Assembly: GCF_001659605.2 (NCBI RefSeq)
Contig: NC_035173.2
Span: forward strand, 12,384,293-12,448,292
Reading direction: 5' to 3'
DNA from: Manihot esculenta
Lineage: Eukaryota; Streptophyta; Magnoliopsida; Malpighiales; Euphorbiaceae
DNA: 64,000 bases
How positions within the stretch are numbered: position 1 is the stretch's first letter; every line of letters begins with the position of its first letter. Below the pieces are notes generated by a model, which worked only from the letters and a program-made list of their open reading frames with translations, searched no databases and had not been told where the DNA came from. The translations under genes and the position numbers were made by a program. This document shows, in pieces, positions 1 through 10,440 of this stretch.

Positions 1-353
1 TTTTATGGATATTGACTATATTTGGTTATTACCTTGATTTTTGTTTGACTCTTTTGGATTAAATTTTTTTTCTCTCTCTCTTGGATTGTGAATATTGTGT
101 GTATTTACAGCTCCTTCATTTGAGATGCATTTTTATTGGGACTCATTCATTCATATAGGATCCATCACATCTCATAGCATTGCATTGAGTCAAAACCTCC
201 CTTATGTGCCTTCTCACTTTTTAAATATGGCATAAAGTATTTTTGACAGGGGGAGCACATTAAGGGGGAGAAATTTTTCAAATACACACACTACACTTAT
301 GATTATTATCCTACTGTTTACCAATTGTTTGTCATCATCAAAAAGGGGGAGAT
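1..353 (+). mobile_element. 3' internal end of a Copia (SIRE-like) element with polypurine tract
   Basis: Non-coding sequence that runs into a purine-rich tract (aaaagggggaga, about 340-352) directly before the LTR start. A second gggggag block lies at about 248-275. Purine tracts placed like this prime plus-strand DNA synthesis in LTR retrotransposons. No open frame is recognisable. The rest of the element lies left of the window. Confidence 0.7.
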
Positions 354-837
354 TGTTGGACCTAAATGTCCTAATCCTTGTTTTGATGATTAATAAACAA
401 TTGGTGTGCTACTAATTATCTTTAAAGGTGTTTGTATTGAGCTTGCAGGTCCCCTATTGAAATAAATGAAATTGCTTCTGTCACAAAAGTGAAAAGTGCC
501 TAATATGGAAGCATACCACAAGAAAGGGATAAGAAATTATTTTTGTTTATGCTTTGTTATATTCTATTCATTGTGAATTTCAAGTAATTGATTGTGATGG
601 CTCAAGGTTCCTTCTTTTCTAAAAGTTCTTTTAGATATGGCCTTTTTTCTAAGTACTTGACTTTCAGGGATCAAAATGAAATTTTCTAAAAGAAGTGATT
701 TTGAAATTATTTTTTATCAAAATGAAAGTTCTAAAAATATAGGTTATAAAAATTCAAACGGATTGAAAAATGGATTTTTGTAGCCTAAGTTATGATTTTT
801 CAAAGTTTTAAAGAAGGATTTTTTGTGCCCCCTAAAC

Positions 838-1215
838 ACAACCTTCGGCTTCCGAAAGTCAGGGACAGAAACGAAAGTCCCCTATGTTCGGCCGCCGAAC
901 ATTGACTTTCGGCCGCCGAAAGTGGGTTTTTCAACCAGCCCCCAAAGTGTAACCTTCGGCTTCCGAAAGTGAGGGACAGAGACGAAAGTCCCACACTTTC
1001 GGCCGCCGAACATTTAACCTTCGGCCGTCGAAAGTGTGTTTTGGGTCTGCCTCCGAAGCCTAAAGTTCGGCTTCCGAAAGAGAGGAACAGAGACGAAAGT
1101 CACCCAAGTTCGGCCGCCGAACTCTGACTTTAGGCCGCCGAAAGTTCTTTTTTAAATGAATAGTTTCTTCACCTCAAATGGTTTGGCCGCCGAACTCTAA
1201 GCTTAGGCCGCCGAA
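838..1215 (+). repeat. Tandem GC-rich palindrome block in Copia U3
   Basis: About 3.4 units with a period of 111-112 bp; the motif CTTCGGCTTCCGAAAG recurs at about 842, 953 and 1065. Each unit also carries ACGAAAGTC and one or two copies of the palindrome TTCGGCCGCCGAA. The block lies 100-470 bp upstream of the TATA box, in the U3 enhancer region. The surrounding DNA is AT-rich, so the block stands out in composition. Confidence 0.85.
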
Positions 1216-1311
1216 CCTGAGTTTTTCTGGGCACGGTATAACGGTTATTTCTGAACATAAACGGCTCTATTTACATTTAATGCATCCCCAACGGCCATAT
1301 TTATGATAGAA

Positions 1312-1320
1312 CTATAAATA
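1312..1320 (+). promoter_or_regulatory. TATA box of the Copia LTR
   Basis: CTATAAATA, followed by TTGTGA-type leader sequence. This marks the probable U3/R border of the LTR. It is the only good TATA match downstream of the palindrome block. Confidence 0.65.
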
Positions 1321-1484
1321 CAACTTGCTTTTGATGTGAAGAGGTTACAACAACCATCTAAGCAAATATTTATTGAGATCACAGCATTTTTCATTCTCTC
1401 TCTCTCTAAACCTTGAGCCAAAGCATTGATTTCTTGAAAGCTTATTTTGAGTTGTAATTGGTTGGCTTTTCAGAGTGAGTAAAG

Positions 1485-1532
1485 GTTGTTGAGAGATTCT
1501 GTTGTTGAGAGATTCTGTTGTTGAGAGATTCT
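1485..1532 (+). repeat. Three exact 16-bp tandem units in the Copia LTR
   Basis: GTTGTTGAGAGATTCT is repeated three times head to tail, with partial degeneration after the third copy. It lies in the transcribed part of the LTR. Confidence 0.9.
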
Positions 1533-1831
1533 GTTGTTGTGAGTGTGGCATTGAGCAAAGAATTGCTCTTGAGTGAAAAAGGAGATTTGTAAAGAGCAAA
1601 GGCTTGCTCTAAGATTGTAAGGGTTTTGATCTTCACCCAAAGAAGATTTGATAGTGGAGTTGAACTCTCAAGTGGACCTTGAGGAGAGGACGTAGGCTTG
1701 GATAGCTGAACCTCTATAAATCATTGTGTTGATTTTTCTCTTCCCTATTCTCTTCTAATTTCTTGTCTTTGCCATTAAATTTTTTATAAACCCAATTCAC
1801 CCCCCCTCTTGGGTTGCCTCAAGGGACAACA

Positions 1832-2817
1832 GGGTGATTGTGGACAGACTGACCAAATCTGCTCACTTCATTCCTGTCAAGAGTGGCTATTCTGTGGACA
1901 AGTTAGCACAAGTGTATGTGGAAGAGGTAGTAAGGTTGCATGGGGCTCCAGTATCAATAGAGTCAGATAGGGGACCCCAGTTCACCTCTAGGTTTTGGTG
2001 GAGTCTGCAGAATGCTATGGGTACCAAGCTAGACTTCAGCACTGCTTTCCATCCTCAGACGGACGGACAGTCAGAGAGGACCATCCAGACAATAGAGGAT
2101 ATGCTCAGAATGTGTGTGCTAGATTTTGGCGATTCTTGGAGGCAGCATCTACCTTTGATGGAGTTTGCCTACAATAACAGCTATCATGCTAGCATTGGGA
2201 TGGCTCCATATGAAGCTTTGTACGGAAGAAAGTGCAGGTCACCTGTTTGCTGGAAAGAAGTGGGAGAACGGGCTTTAGCAAGTCCAGAGTTAGTAGAGAT
2301 CACCAGCAGGGTAGTGCCCATTATTAGAGAGAGAATCAGAACTGTTGTCAGTCGGTAGAAAAACTATGCAGATGTCCGCAGGAGACAGGTAGAGTTTCAG
2401 GAGGGAGATATGGTATTGCTTAAGGTGTCTCTTATGAAAGGGGTGGTTCATTTTGGGAAGAAAGGTAAGCTAGCTCCACGGTACATCGGACCCTTTGAAA
2501 TCTTGCAAAAGATTAGGAATGTATCGTACAAGTTGGACTTACCTGCTTCTATGGAGAGAATCCATTCGGTTTTCCATGTTTTCATGTTACAGATGTTCGT
2601 GTCAGATTCGGACAAGGTTCTTAGTGAACCAGATGTAGAGATCCTAGGAGATCTCACCTATGTTGAGCAGCCAGTGCGGATCCTAGACACGCAAATCAGA
2701 AAGCTGAGGAACAAGGAAATCCCGATGGTGAAAGTCTTTTGGAACCATCACAATATAGAAGAATGTACCTGGGAGACACGAGAGTCCATGCTCCAGCAAT
2801 ACCCCTATCTCTTCTAA
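1832..2817 (+). pseudogene. Chromovirus (Tekay/Del-type) pol 3' part: integrase core and chromodomain-like tail
   Basis: This is the end of a Ty3/gypsy polyprotein. The integrase core is visible ([12 protein letters not shown], then [10 protein letters not shown], then [12 protein letters not shown] with its catalytic glutamate at the usual spacing). The GPF...VSYKLDLP module and a C-terminal chromodomain-like segment (VKVFWNHHNIEECTWE) follow, with the end at PYLF. The frame is broken by an in-frame TAG at 2356-2358, where the sister copy near 50340 has CAG; the frame then continues to a stop at 2815. The 5' part of this copy is displaced leftwards by the Copia insertion. The product would insert element cDNA into chromatin. 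Lineage is inferred from the tail sequence and the LTR type. Confidence 0.85.
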
Positions 2818-2897
2818 GGTATGTGTTTTAGGTTTATGTGTTTCTTGATGCTATGATATGTGTATGCTTGTTTGTGAACATTCGGGGACGAATGTTC

Positions 2898-2912
2898 TTA
2901 AGGGGGGAAGAA
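2898..2912 (+). other. Polypurine tract of the gypsy element
   Basis: TTAAGGGGGGAAGAA directly abuts the LTR start TGTAATACCCGG. The same tract precedes the 3' LTR at 50904. Confidence 0.85.
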
Positions 2913-3157
2913 TGTAATACCCGGCTAGACTCCGGCATCGAAATTCCTACCGTCCGGCGGAATCTCGGGTGTCGGGACTCTCTAGAAGGGTAAGAATATG
3001 TTTTTCTAAAATGTTTTTACATGTTTTCATGGTTTTAATGAACAAAAGAATTGAGTTTTGAAAGAAAAGCACCAAGGGAGGAAATCCAGGTTCGGCCGCC
3101 GAACTTGGTGGAGTTTTGGAGTCACCTTTGGCCTCCGAAGGTGGTCTGGTCAGCCAC

Positions 3158-3166
3158 CTATAAAAG
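3158..3166 (+). promoter_or_regulatory. TATA box of gypsy LTR
   Basis: CTATAAAAG lies about 245 bp into the LTR, just after the first palindrome cluster. The same site is present at 44822, 51241 and, as TATATAAGAG, at 52820. Confidence 0.75.
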
Positions 3167-4032
3167 GCCCCATGTCCGAAAATGGGCGAGTTTTCTCCTC
3201 CATTTTCGGGCAAAGGTGAGTTCATGCCCTTCCATGTTTAGTTTTGATGTTTTCCTTCAATCCCTTCAAGTTTTTAATGAGTTTTAGCTTTGTTTTAAAG
3301 ATTTTAAGTTCAAAATCGAAGTTGGGAAGCTTGGAGACCCCGGAGCTCAAATCCTCTTAATCTCCAAGTTTGGGTCACGCCTTCTCTCGATCTTCAAGAG
3401 GTAAGCGTAGATCCTCACCATCTTTGATGTTTTAAGCAAGTTTTATGAAGGGTGTTGGGATAGAGATGCATGTTTTAGCTAGTTGTATAAATGTTAGGGT
3501 TTATGTAGATTTGAGGATAAATGTATGAAATGTAATGTTATGTTGTTGTTTGTTGGGGTTTAGGCTAGTTTTATGCCCCTATATGCTTGAGAATGTGTTT
3601 ATGCATGTGTAGTATAGCTAAATTCATGTTTGGAAGGTTTTGGGAGGCACAAATGGGAAAAGGGTTGAGTTCTGCCATTTCTGGAAGAACTCAGGTTCGG
3701 CAGCCGAACCTGCCTGTGGAGGCATGCTTTGGCCGCCTAAGCTCGCCCTTGAACGTTTGGACTTTCGGCTCTGGATGGGAGTTTCGGCCGCCGAAGGTGC
3801 CGCCGAACATGCATGAGTTTCGGATTTGGAAAGGACCTTCTGCCGCCGAAGGTGTCGCCGAAGGTGCATGACTTTCGGCTCTGGAGGGACTTTCGGCCGC
3901 CGAAAGTGCCCTGTCCAGCCTTCCTTTGCATGTTTTCTATGAATGTTTTGTAATGTTTTAGGGGGTTTTTGGGGAGATGTTTAGAGTTATGTTAGTGTAT
4001 GTTTGGTTCCTCATTTGAGTCCACCTGTGTAG

Positions 4033-4104
4033 GTTCGGACCTGAGGAACCGAGGACCCCAACAGTGAGACAGCTACTTCAGAGTCAGTTCAGAATCAGCC
4101 AGAG
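4033..4104 (+). other. Mini-exon-like segment in the gypsy LTR
   Basis: A 72-bp block preceded by CCACCTGTGTAG and followed by CCAGAG|GTGAGT, so it has good acceptor and donor signals. The equivalent block is 74 bp at 45675-45748, 74 bp at 52094-52167, 72 bp at 53722-53793 and 79 bp at 60949-61027. Exon use is inferred; only the sequence signals are seen. Confidence 0.5.
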
Positions 4105-4276
4105 GTGAGTAGAACTAACTAATTCTTTATTTCAAGAAATCAAATGTTTTAAGCATGTTCATGCATCATGATGTATAATAGGTTGATTGCATTAGAACTC
4201 ACGAATATGTCGCATTGCATTATTTATTGTGGGTGTGGATAGACAACAGGACAACTCACTAGCCCTCTAGATTTTC

Positions 4277-4384
4277 ATTGTATGTAACAGAAGTCCTGAA
4301 GAGCTCCACCGAGAGCCAGGCACAGAGCTTATTGTATGTAACAGAAGTCTTGAGGAGCTCCTTCGAGGGCCGGGCACAGAGTAG
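4277..4384 (+). repeat. Two-unit hairpin array in the gypsy LTR
   Basis: Two 54-bp units each start ATTGTATGTAACAGAAGTC. The first can pair CCTG with CAGG; the second pairs CTTG with CGGG using G-U wobbles. This is the counterpart of the CCAGG/CCTGG arrays in the other LTRs. Confidence 0.7.
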
Positions 4385-4987
4385 AGGGAATTTTGGGTCA
4401 GTCCATCTGTGATGTGAATTAATTGTGTTGTGATGCATTCCATGAAGCATGTTTTATATATTGTTTTATTGTTCTGCTCACTGGGCTTTCTAACTCACCC
4501 CCTCCCTTAACCCCCAGGCTTGCAGGTTCAGGATAGACCGAGGAGTCTTCGAGAGTGAAGGTTTGGTCCATGTAATAGTGTAGTGTGGACATAGTTTGTA
4601 AAAGGATTTCATAAAGTGTAAAGTAATGTAACGATTTGAGTATAGTATTGTGCTTGGCCCTATGGTCTGTTGTAATCCCTTTTATACATGATCTGTTTTT
4701 ATTAATGTTCTAATGATGTTGATGTTAAACCAAGCTTGTCTTATGAAATGTTGACCCAACTAGAGCATTTGATGAGGGCTCTAGTATGGGGTTTATATGT
4801 TACAGGTATAATGTATGTGAGACAGGCTTGGTATGGGGAAAAGTTTAACATTTTTATGTAAATGTATGATCATGTATGGAATTTTATCAGGTATACAGGT
4901 TGCATGTTAGGCTTACTACAGGTCCAGGCGACCTTAAGTCGATCTGGATCCTAGCGCCGGTAGCGGTCCGGTTTCCGAGTCGTTACA

Positions 4988-5962
4988 AATTCATATACTA
5001 GAGTTGAGTGTGCATGGTAAGACTCAAAGAATGCGCCAATGGATTACTAATGTTGGTTATGTTATGTGGTATAGGATACTTTCTATATCTCATCTTAGGA
5101 TTTGAAATCTTTATGCTTCTAGTATAACTCTTAACGAGCTTGTATTATAAAATACAATAGCTATAATGTATTTTTATTATATGACTAAAAGTTACATAAT
5201 GATGGTTGTGCTTTAATATATCTAATGCATACTTAGCGTATTGTAATATGTACAGTGAGTCTATTTGACATGTATAGTTACTACAGATATATATCTCCAA
5301 ATGAACGTTATGAATATACTAGACAATAGTTATGTTCTAGGAGTGTTTAGTTGTGTTTCCTTAGATAGATGAAGAGCATGATGGGAGAATGTATAATATG
5401 AATAAAGTTGTTAACGACAGTAATGAATATGCAAACAACTGATAAGTTTATCGTTAACGAAAAAAATATATATAATGGATGAAATAAAGAAAAAAAAATA
5501 TTCTAACCTATGATCACATTATATGGATAAAGAAAAAAAGGATTAGAGAATTTAGAGTATTTAATGCTCACACAATATAAAAAACAGAAAAAAAGTGAAA
5601 GGAAGAATGCTTTTTATTCGTTATGAAAAATTAAGTAAATTATTACCTTATATTATAGTAATCAAGATGATACAGTGATTCTTAAATCATTGTTGATTAT
5701 ACATAACTTGAGGCAATTACCTTATTTGGATATTTTACATGTTTCCAATTACTTAAGGCACCCAACTTTACAATAAATAAAGTTGTTACCCATGTCCCTT
5801 CACAATTTATCTTGTTATTATCCGGATTACTCCTTTACTTTTTTAGGTGGAAAAAATCTAAGCACTATAAAAATATTAAAGAAAATTTTGAGTTTAAACC
5901 AATAAAAAAGGAGTGTAAACTGAGAACTGCCTCCTATACTTGATGGTTTTCAGCAAGTTTCG
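4988..5962. other. AT-rich spacer, no gene seen
   Basis: Flank of the gypsy LTR. No open frame above background, no clear inverted repeats and no recognisable element part. Confidence 0.6.
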
Positions 5963-6304
5963 ATGTTCGTAGGTGGAAAGGATAGATGGTCTTCAATTCT
6001 AAGCTATTTCCAATGGTTAGATGATCTCCCCTTCTCCAAGGATGCTTGTAATTTTGGTGCAAGTAGCTTTTGTTTTATTTTCAGAAATTCAAATTTACTA
6101 GTTCATAGTTTGGCAAAAGAGACAATCTTGCTAGATTATGAATTAATAATTCTGGTTGCAAAACTTGCCTTTAAATTTACACTAGTTTTGGAAAGTTTTC
6201 TAAATAGATATCTCGAATTCGATCGAATTCTAAATATAAAAAATTTTAAAAAATTTGAGAATGAACACTTTACTTTTTTAATAAACTTACCTAATCCGAA
6301 TTAA
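5963..6304 (+). pseudogene. Fragment resembling the RNase H-like domain found in plant LINEs
   Basis: An open frame of 113 codons. Residues about 30-52 read like the end of an RVT_3-type RNase H domain: ASSFCFIFRNSNLLVHSLAKE corresponds to the family pattern F-x-x-R-x-x-N-x-x-A-H-x-L-A-K. Nothing upstream or downstream resembles the rest of a LINE, and the C-terminal half is low-complexity AT-driven sequence. It is probably an old fragment and not a gene. It could instead be a relic of a host RNase H-like gene of the same family. Confidence 0.45.
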
Positions 6305-7789
6305 TTGAATTAATAATTTTTGAATAGCAATGATTTATACTAAAAAAACCTTTAAAACTCCCCCACTTTTTCAACTCAACAAATAGAGAGATATTTATAC
6401 TTTCATTACCTTACTTTAAAATAAAAAAATTATAATTCACTCAATAAAGACACTGTTCACCGTTATTGCCTCTTGAGGTTGTGCTTGTTACCTCTGCAAT
6501 TTCTTAATGGATTTTAATTTTTTCTCAAAAAAATTACTTAATTTTAATTCGCCATAAAATCATTGACTTCAAATTTAATTTTATGTTTAATAATTAAAAT
6601 TCCCCGAGAATTAATGATGAATTCCTTTGTGAAATTCACTTCCAAAATATGGTAAATTTCGCTCCCATACGAGTATTATTTAATTAAATTTATATTAGAG
6701 ATTTTTCTTAATAATATTTTAGAAAACTCATTACATAATTTCTCAATTTTAAAAATATATTAAAATATTATTAATAATTTAAAAAATTTACAATTTAGAT
6801 ATTTTATTAATTTTAATCGTTAAATATTTTATTATTTAATAATTATGATTTGAAAAAACTACATTAACTAATATTTACTGGTATTTTATATTTGTAAAAA
6901 ATTCATTAATTAATTTTTTATATGGAGAGCATTTAAAATTTTTTTTATAATATTTAATAATTAAAATTATTAAAAATATTAATTAATAATTTTTTAAAAA
7001 GTTTAAGAATATTTTAATATATGTTTTAAAATAAAAAGTTAATTAATAAATTTCCCTATAATATTAAAATTAAATAATAATTTTTTCTCTAAAAAAATTA
7101 CTTGATTTTCCAAACCCAATTTATCATATTTCAAGGAAAAAATAGTGTGGAAAAACAAATGAAATTTAAAATAATAATATTAATTAAAAAAATATGGGAA
7201 AACAAATGAAAAATACAATAATAATAATTTAAAAAAAAAAACCATTATGAGTCTCACTCACACAATTAAATTAGGCATCCTTTAACTGTGAAATGATTAA
7301 ATACGTTGCGGCATCCACAAGTATGAATTAATACATGCTCACACTCATGCAGTGTGGCATTATTATGATCACAAGACAATATTTCAAAATATTATTTGAA
7401 TATTTAATTTTTTTAAATTATTTAATACTTTATTTTTTTATAAAATATTATATATTTTTAAAATTTATCCACTTCTGAAATTTTTATTTGGACATGCATA
7501 CAACAAAGACGCTACTCCCTCCAATCAAATCAACAATACAATAATTAAAATTTTTCCTCTCATCTCTCCACTTCAATCAATTCTCTATTTGTTTTTCTTG
7601 TCAATCACGCTTTATATTTTCAAACTGTACAGATTTTAATCATTTAGCTTTTTGGAAAATAAATTCAAACATTTATTTTATCTAAAATTTTAAATTTTAA
7701 ATAATAAAATTAAATTTTTAAAATTTATCATAATTATAATAAAATAATAAATTAAATTTAAAAAATTAACCGTTAATAAAATTAAAAAT
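6305..7789. other. Very AT-rich spacer
   Basis: Runs of A and T with short TTAATT-type repeats. No coding frame or RNA gene seen. Confidence 0.6.
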
Positions 7790-8276
7790 AGAACTAAATT
7801 GGGATTGATTGCTCTGAAAATAGAAGATATAAGGTGGTTGGTGCCTATGGATAGTCATTCTGACACTCAAGTCAGTAAATTGATAAAATGAGTAAATATA
7901 ATGAATTGTTTTTAACTTATAACGAATATGTAAAGATGCATACATTGATCTCTATGCATATTTACCTTTATACTGTAATGAGATGGGATTGATTATCGAA
8001 TTTTTTGGAAATCTGACTAGTGGATAGGAATCCCACATTTATAGGTATAATTGAGATTTTCTAAATTGTATCCGTTAATGGTAACTTTTCATGAACACTC
8101 GACCTGATCAGAAAAGAGCGAGCCTTGGTGGAGCGCCGAGTGTTACGATATTTTTGTCTTTCTTTCTGTGGGTGGGACTTCTGCGACTGTGTGTTAGCTT
8201 ACTAGACTCTTGCTATGTGGTCTTGTCTGATGGTGACATCTCATGACCTACTTTAGACGATCATTATGTCACATCA
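7790..8276 (-). mobile_element. Degraded LTR of a Tat-lineage element, copy A
   Basis: It aligns in patches with 33366-34752 and 43245-43823. Shared pieces are the GACACTCAAGTCAGTA block, the CTCGACC...GAGCGAG region, and the end TTATGTCACATCA followed by the pyrimidine-rich AAAGTCTCCCACTGG. Read on the minus strand, that boundary looks like a polypurine tract followed by TGATGTGACATAA, a plausible 3' LTR start. The left limit is approximate. The copy is old and shows many differences. Confidence 0.55.
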
Positions 8277-10440
8277 AAAGTCTCCCACTGGTTTTCGATA
8301 CTTTAAATTCTAAGGTTACAGTTAAATTCTAAAGTTACAATTGTCTTCATAACCTTGGACACGTGGCATGTCTAGATTGACTCTTCATGCTCGCGTCACT
8401 TCGTCTATTCCTAGCCACAAATGATTATTACCTTGTCTCTTGAGTTGCATTCAAAACCTGCCATCAAAATCATGATATAAAAACCTTTTTTCTCCTCCAA
8501 TTACCACTTTTGCTTTTAATTGACCTCTACACTTTGAAAAACACTCGACCACCCAGACTTCTATCACTACTTTTACTTAAGGTATTTCTTTGTTTCTTTT
8601 CCCAATATGAATATCTCCTTTTTGTTGTCTTTTTCTGGTGGAAACTCCACCATATACTCTTCTTCTAGCGACCCCATCCGCATTCTAGCTCCTATTGTCC
8701 CGCTGAAGGCGGTTCATGACAACAACAGTCTTCTGGTGGATGACATCTCATCCGTGTTAATAGAAAAGGACGTGGACTGTCTGTATAATCACTACAAGAT
8801 ATCTTGAGAAGTTTTTCGAGTTCATGCTCCCAAACTGCGTATTCGTGTGGATGACCAAATCCCTACGGAGGACACAATCATAGTTTAGGAGGAACAATTA
8901 AAGGCAGGTCTTTGGTTTCCCATGGACCCCTTCTTCGTTGAGGTCCTCCATTTCCATAAGCTTGCAGTCGCCCTTGCATCCCAACAACTGGAGGATTCTA
9001 GTGGCTTTTCGCTTCCTCTATTTTAACAATAAAATCGAGCCGAGTGTCGCTCTATTCTCTCAACTATACCGGCTGGGTACCTAGAAGAACGAGGAGTTCT
9101 GGTTCTTCACCGGAAGAAGCATCAAATTCTCTTTGACCGGATACCCTTTTCGCTTAAGCGCTAGAAAAATAAATTTTTTATCCTTCGTCATAGGATATCC
9201 GAGGGTTTTGGATAGGTCCAGCCACGACAGGATGAGGAAGAGGTTTTAGACTTCCTCCAAAGGATGGCTTCGACTTAGATAGTAGACATTAACATGGCAG
9301 TGACGAATACCGTTTTGTCCTGGCATAGCCATTTTCAGGTGGAACAGGCTTGGGCTCCTCACCCGCCCAATCTTCAAAGCCTTCGGGAAAATACTTTCCA
9401 CACTACAGAGCAGGGTACTTTTTCTTTCCTATTTTCTTTGTTTTTAAAACTGCCTTACTTACTTACTTTTTATTCTGTGCAAGCATGGTTAGAAAGAAAA
9501 ATAAATTTGTTGAGGCGGCGCATGCTGCTCGTAAGAAAAAAGCTGCTATTGAGACATCTAGTCCTCCTCCTAATTGAACTCGCCGGGCGGATGAGATCAT
9601 CATGCTTCCTCCTCCCCCTCCCCCACCTGCAATTGAGGAACCAACCCCCACTCAACCCGAGTCTTCTTTAAGGGGTACTTCTGCATAATCCCTCTTCAAG
9701 CTGATCCTTCACAAGAAGAAGCTGGGTTAGAGCTGCATGGCCTTGGGGCATCCAGCATTTGGCGTCGGCACTAACTCGAATGACCTCCCTTCTCGAGGAA
9801 CCCCATCTGTCAGTCCTCATCACAAAGAACGCTCTAAGGCCTGGGGACCGCCACCGCTTGAATGAGGTCGAGAGAGACGACCTTTTCAACAATATCATCC
9901 ATTTTGCAATGGAGAGTGCTTTCTATGCTTACATGGCCAAGGAGCATAACAAGGCTCTAAGGCGAGAGTTTGGAGAATAGGAGACAAATAAAAATCTCCT
10001 ATAGGAGGAGTGCTTGAGACTGAAGTCTCAGGTAAAGGAAGTGGAGACCATAATGAAAAAGACATTGGAGTCTGTTGAAAAGCTCCAAGTGGACATGGAC
10101 AAGGCCAACACTAGGACTAAGTGGATATCCTTCAACGCCAAGTCCAAAAGCTACAATCTCAAACTGAGGAGAACTGAGCCACCTCTGACAAGATTGTTGA
10201 GTTGGAAGCCAAACATCAAGAGACGGTAGCTCAGGGAGAGGAGATATTTATTGAAGGATAAAAATCAGTCAAGAAGGAGCTGGTAAAGCACTTTCCTACT
10301 GAGGACTTCACTTAGATTGATGATATCTTCCCAGAGAAGGAGGAGCAGACTGAATACAACCCCACCGACCAGGTCTCTGCTGAAAATACAATAGATATAG
10401 ACAATATAAATGTAATAGAGGTTTTTCTGCTACCCGATCA
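8277..10440 (+). pseudogene. Broken accessory ORF of Tat-type element (putative gypsy-type transposon protein, Transposase_28-like)
   Basis: Plus-strand pieces read as one decayed protein. A start at 8607 gives 66 codons. The frame then continues past stops with VDDQIPTEDTII, EEQLKAGLWFPMDPFFVEVL and a GYL-like region, then a charged acidic and coiled-coil stretch (about 9990-10230). The EEQLKAGL...PFFVEVL pattern is typical of the plant putative gypsy-type transposon family (PF04195). A TATA-like ATATAAAAAC lies at about 8474. In copy C the same ORF region lies antisense to a Tat pol, which fits accessory ORFs known between pol and 3' LTR in Tat elements. Function of the protein is unknown. 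Many stops and frameshifts are present. Confidence 0.55.

Larger units (their letters stand above)
354..1831 (+). mobile_element. 3' LTR of a SIRE-like Copia retrotransposon
   Basis: The LTR begins TGTTGGACC right after the polypurine tract and ends GGGACAACA. The next base resumes a gypsy integrase sequence that is uninterrupted in the related copy near 49820, so both the boundary and the nesting are clear. The length of 1478 bp suits the long LTRs of SIRE/Maximus Copia elements. The LTR holds a tandem GC-rich palindrome block, a TATA box at 1312-1320 and a 16-bp triplication. The 5' LTR and the left target duplication are outside the window. Copia assignment rests on the terminal TGTTGG...ACAACA and the tract; no pol gene of this copy is visible. 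Confidence 0.75.
2913..4987 (+). mobile_element. 3' LTR of Tekay/Del-type gypsy element
   Basis: Starts TGTAATACCCGG and ends GTCGTTACA, for 2075 bp. It aligns along its length with the LTRs at 44465, 50904, 52516 and 59705. Order of parts: palindrome cluster (about 3090-3140), TATA box (3158-3166), donor-like AAAG|GTGAGT, donor-like AAGAG|GTAAG, second palindrome cluster (about 3690-3910), mini-exon-like segment 4033-4104, hairpin array 4277-4384, and the conserved CTCACTGGGCT and CCTTAACCCCCAG blocks. The flanking bases aattc (4988-4992) would be the right target duplication; its partner is outside the window. Confidence 0.85.

Noticed and set aside
9294..9671. 125-codon ORF and overlapping frames as an independent gene
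   Set aside because: They are overlapping pieces of the broken Tat accessory ORF, with frame changes between them.
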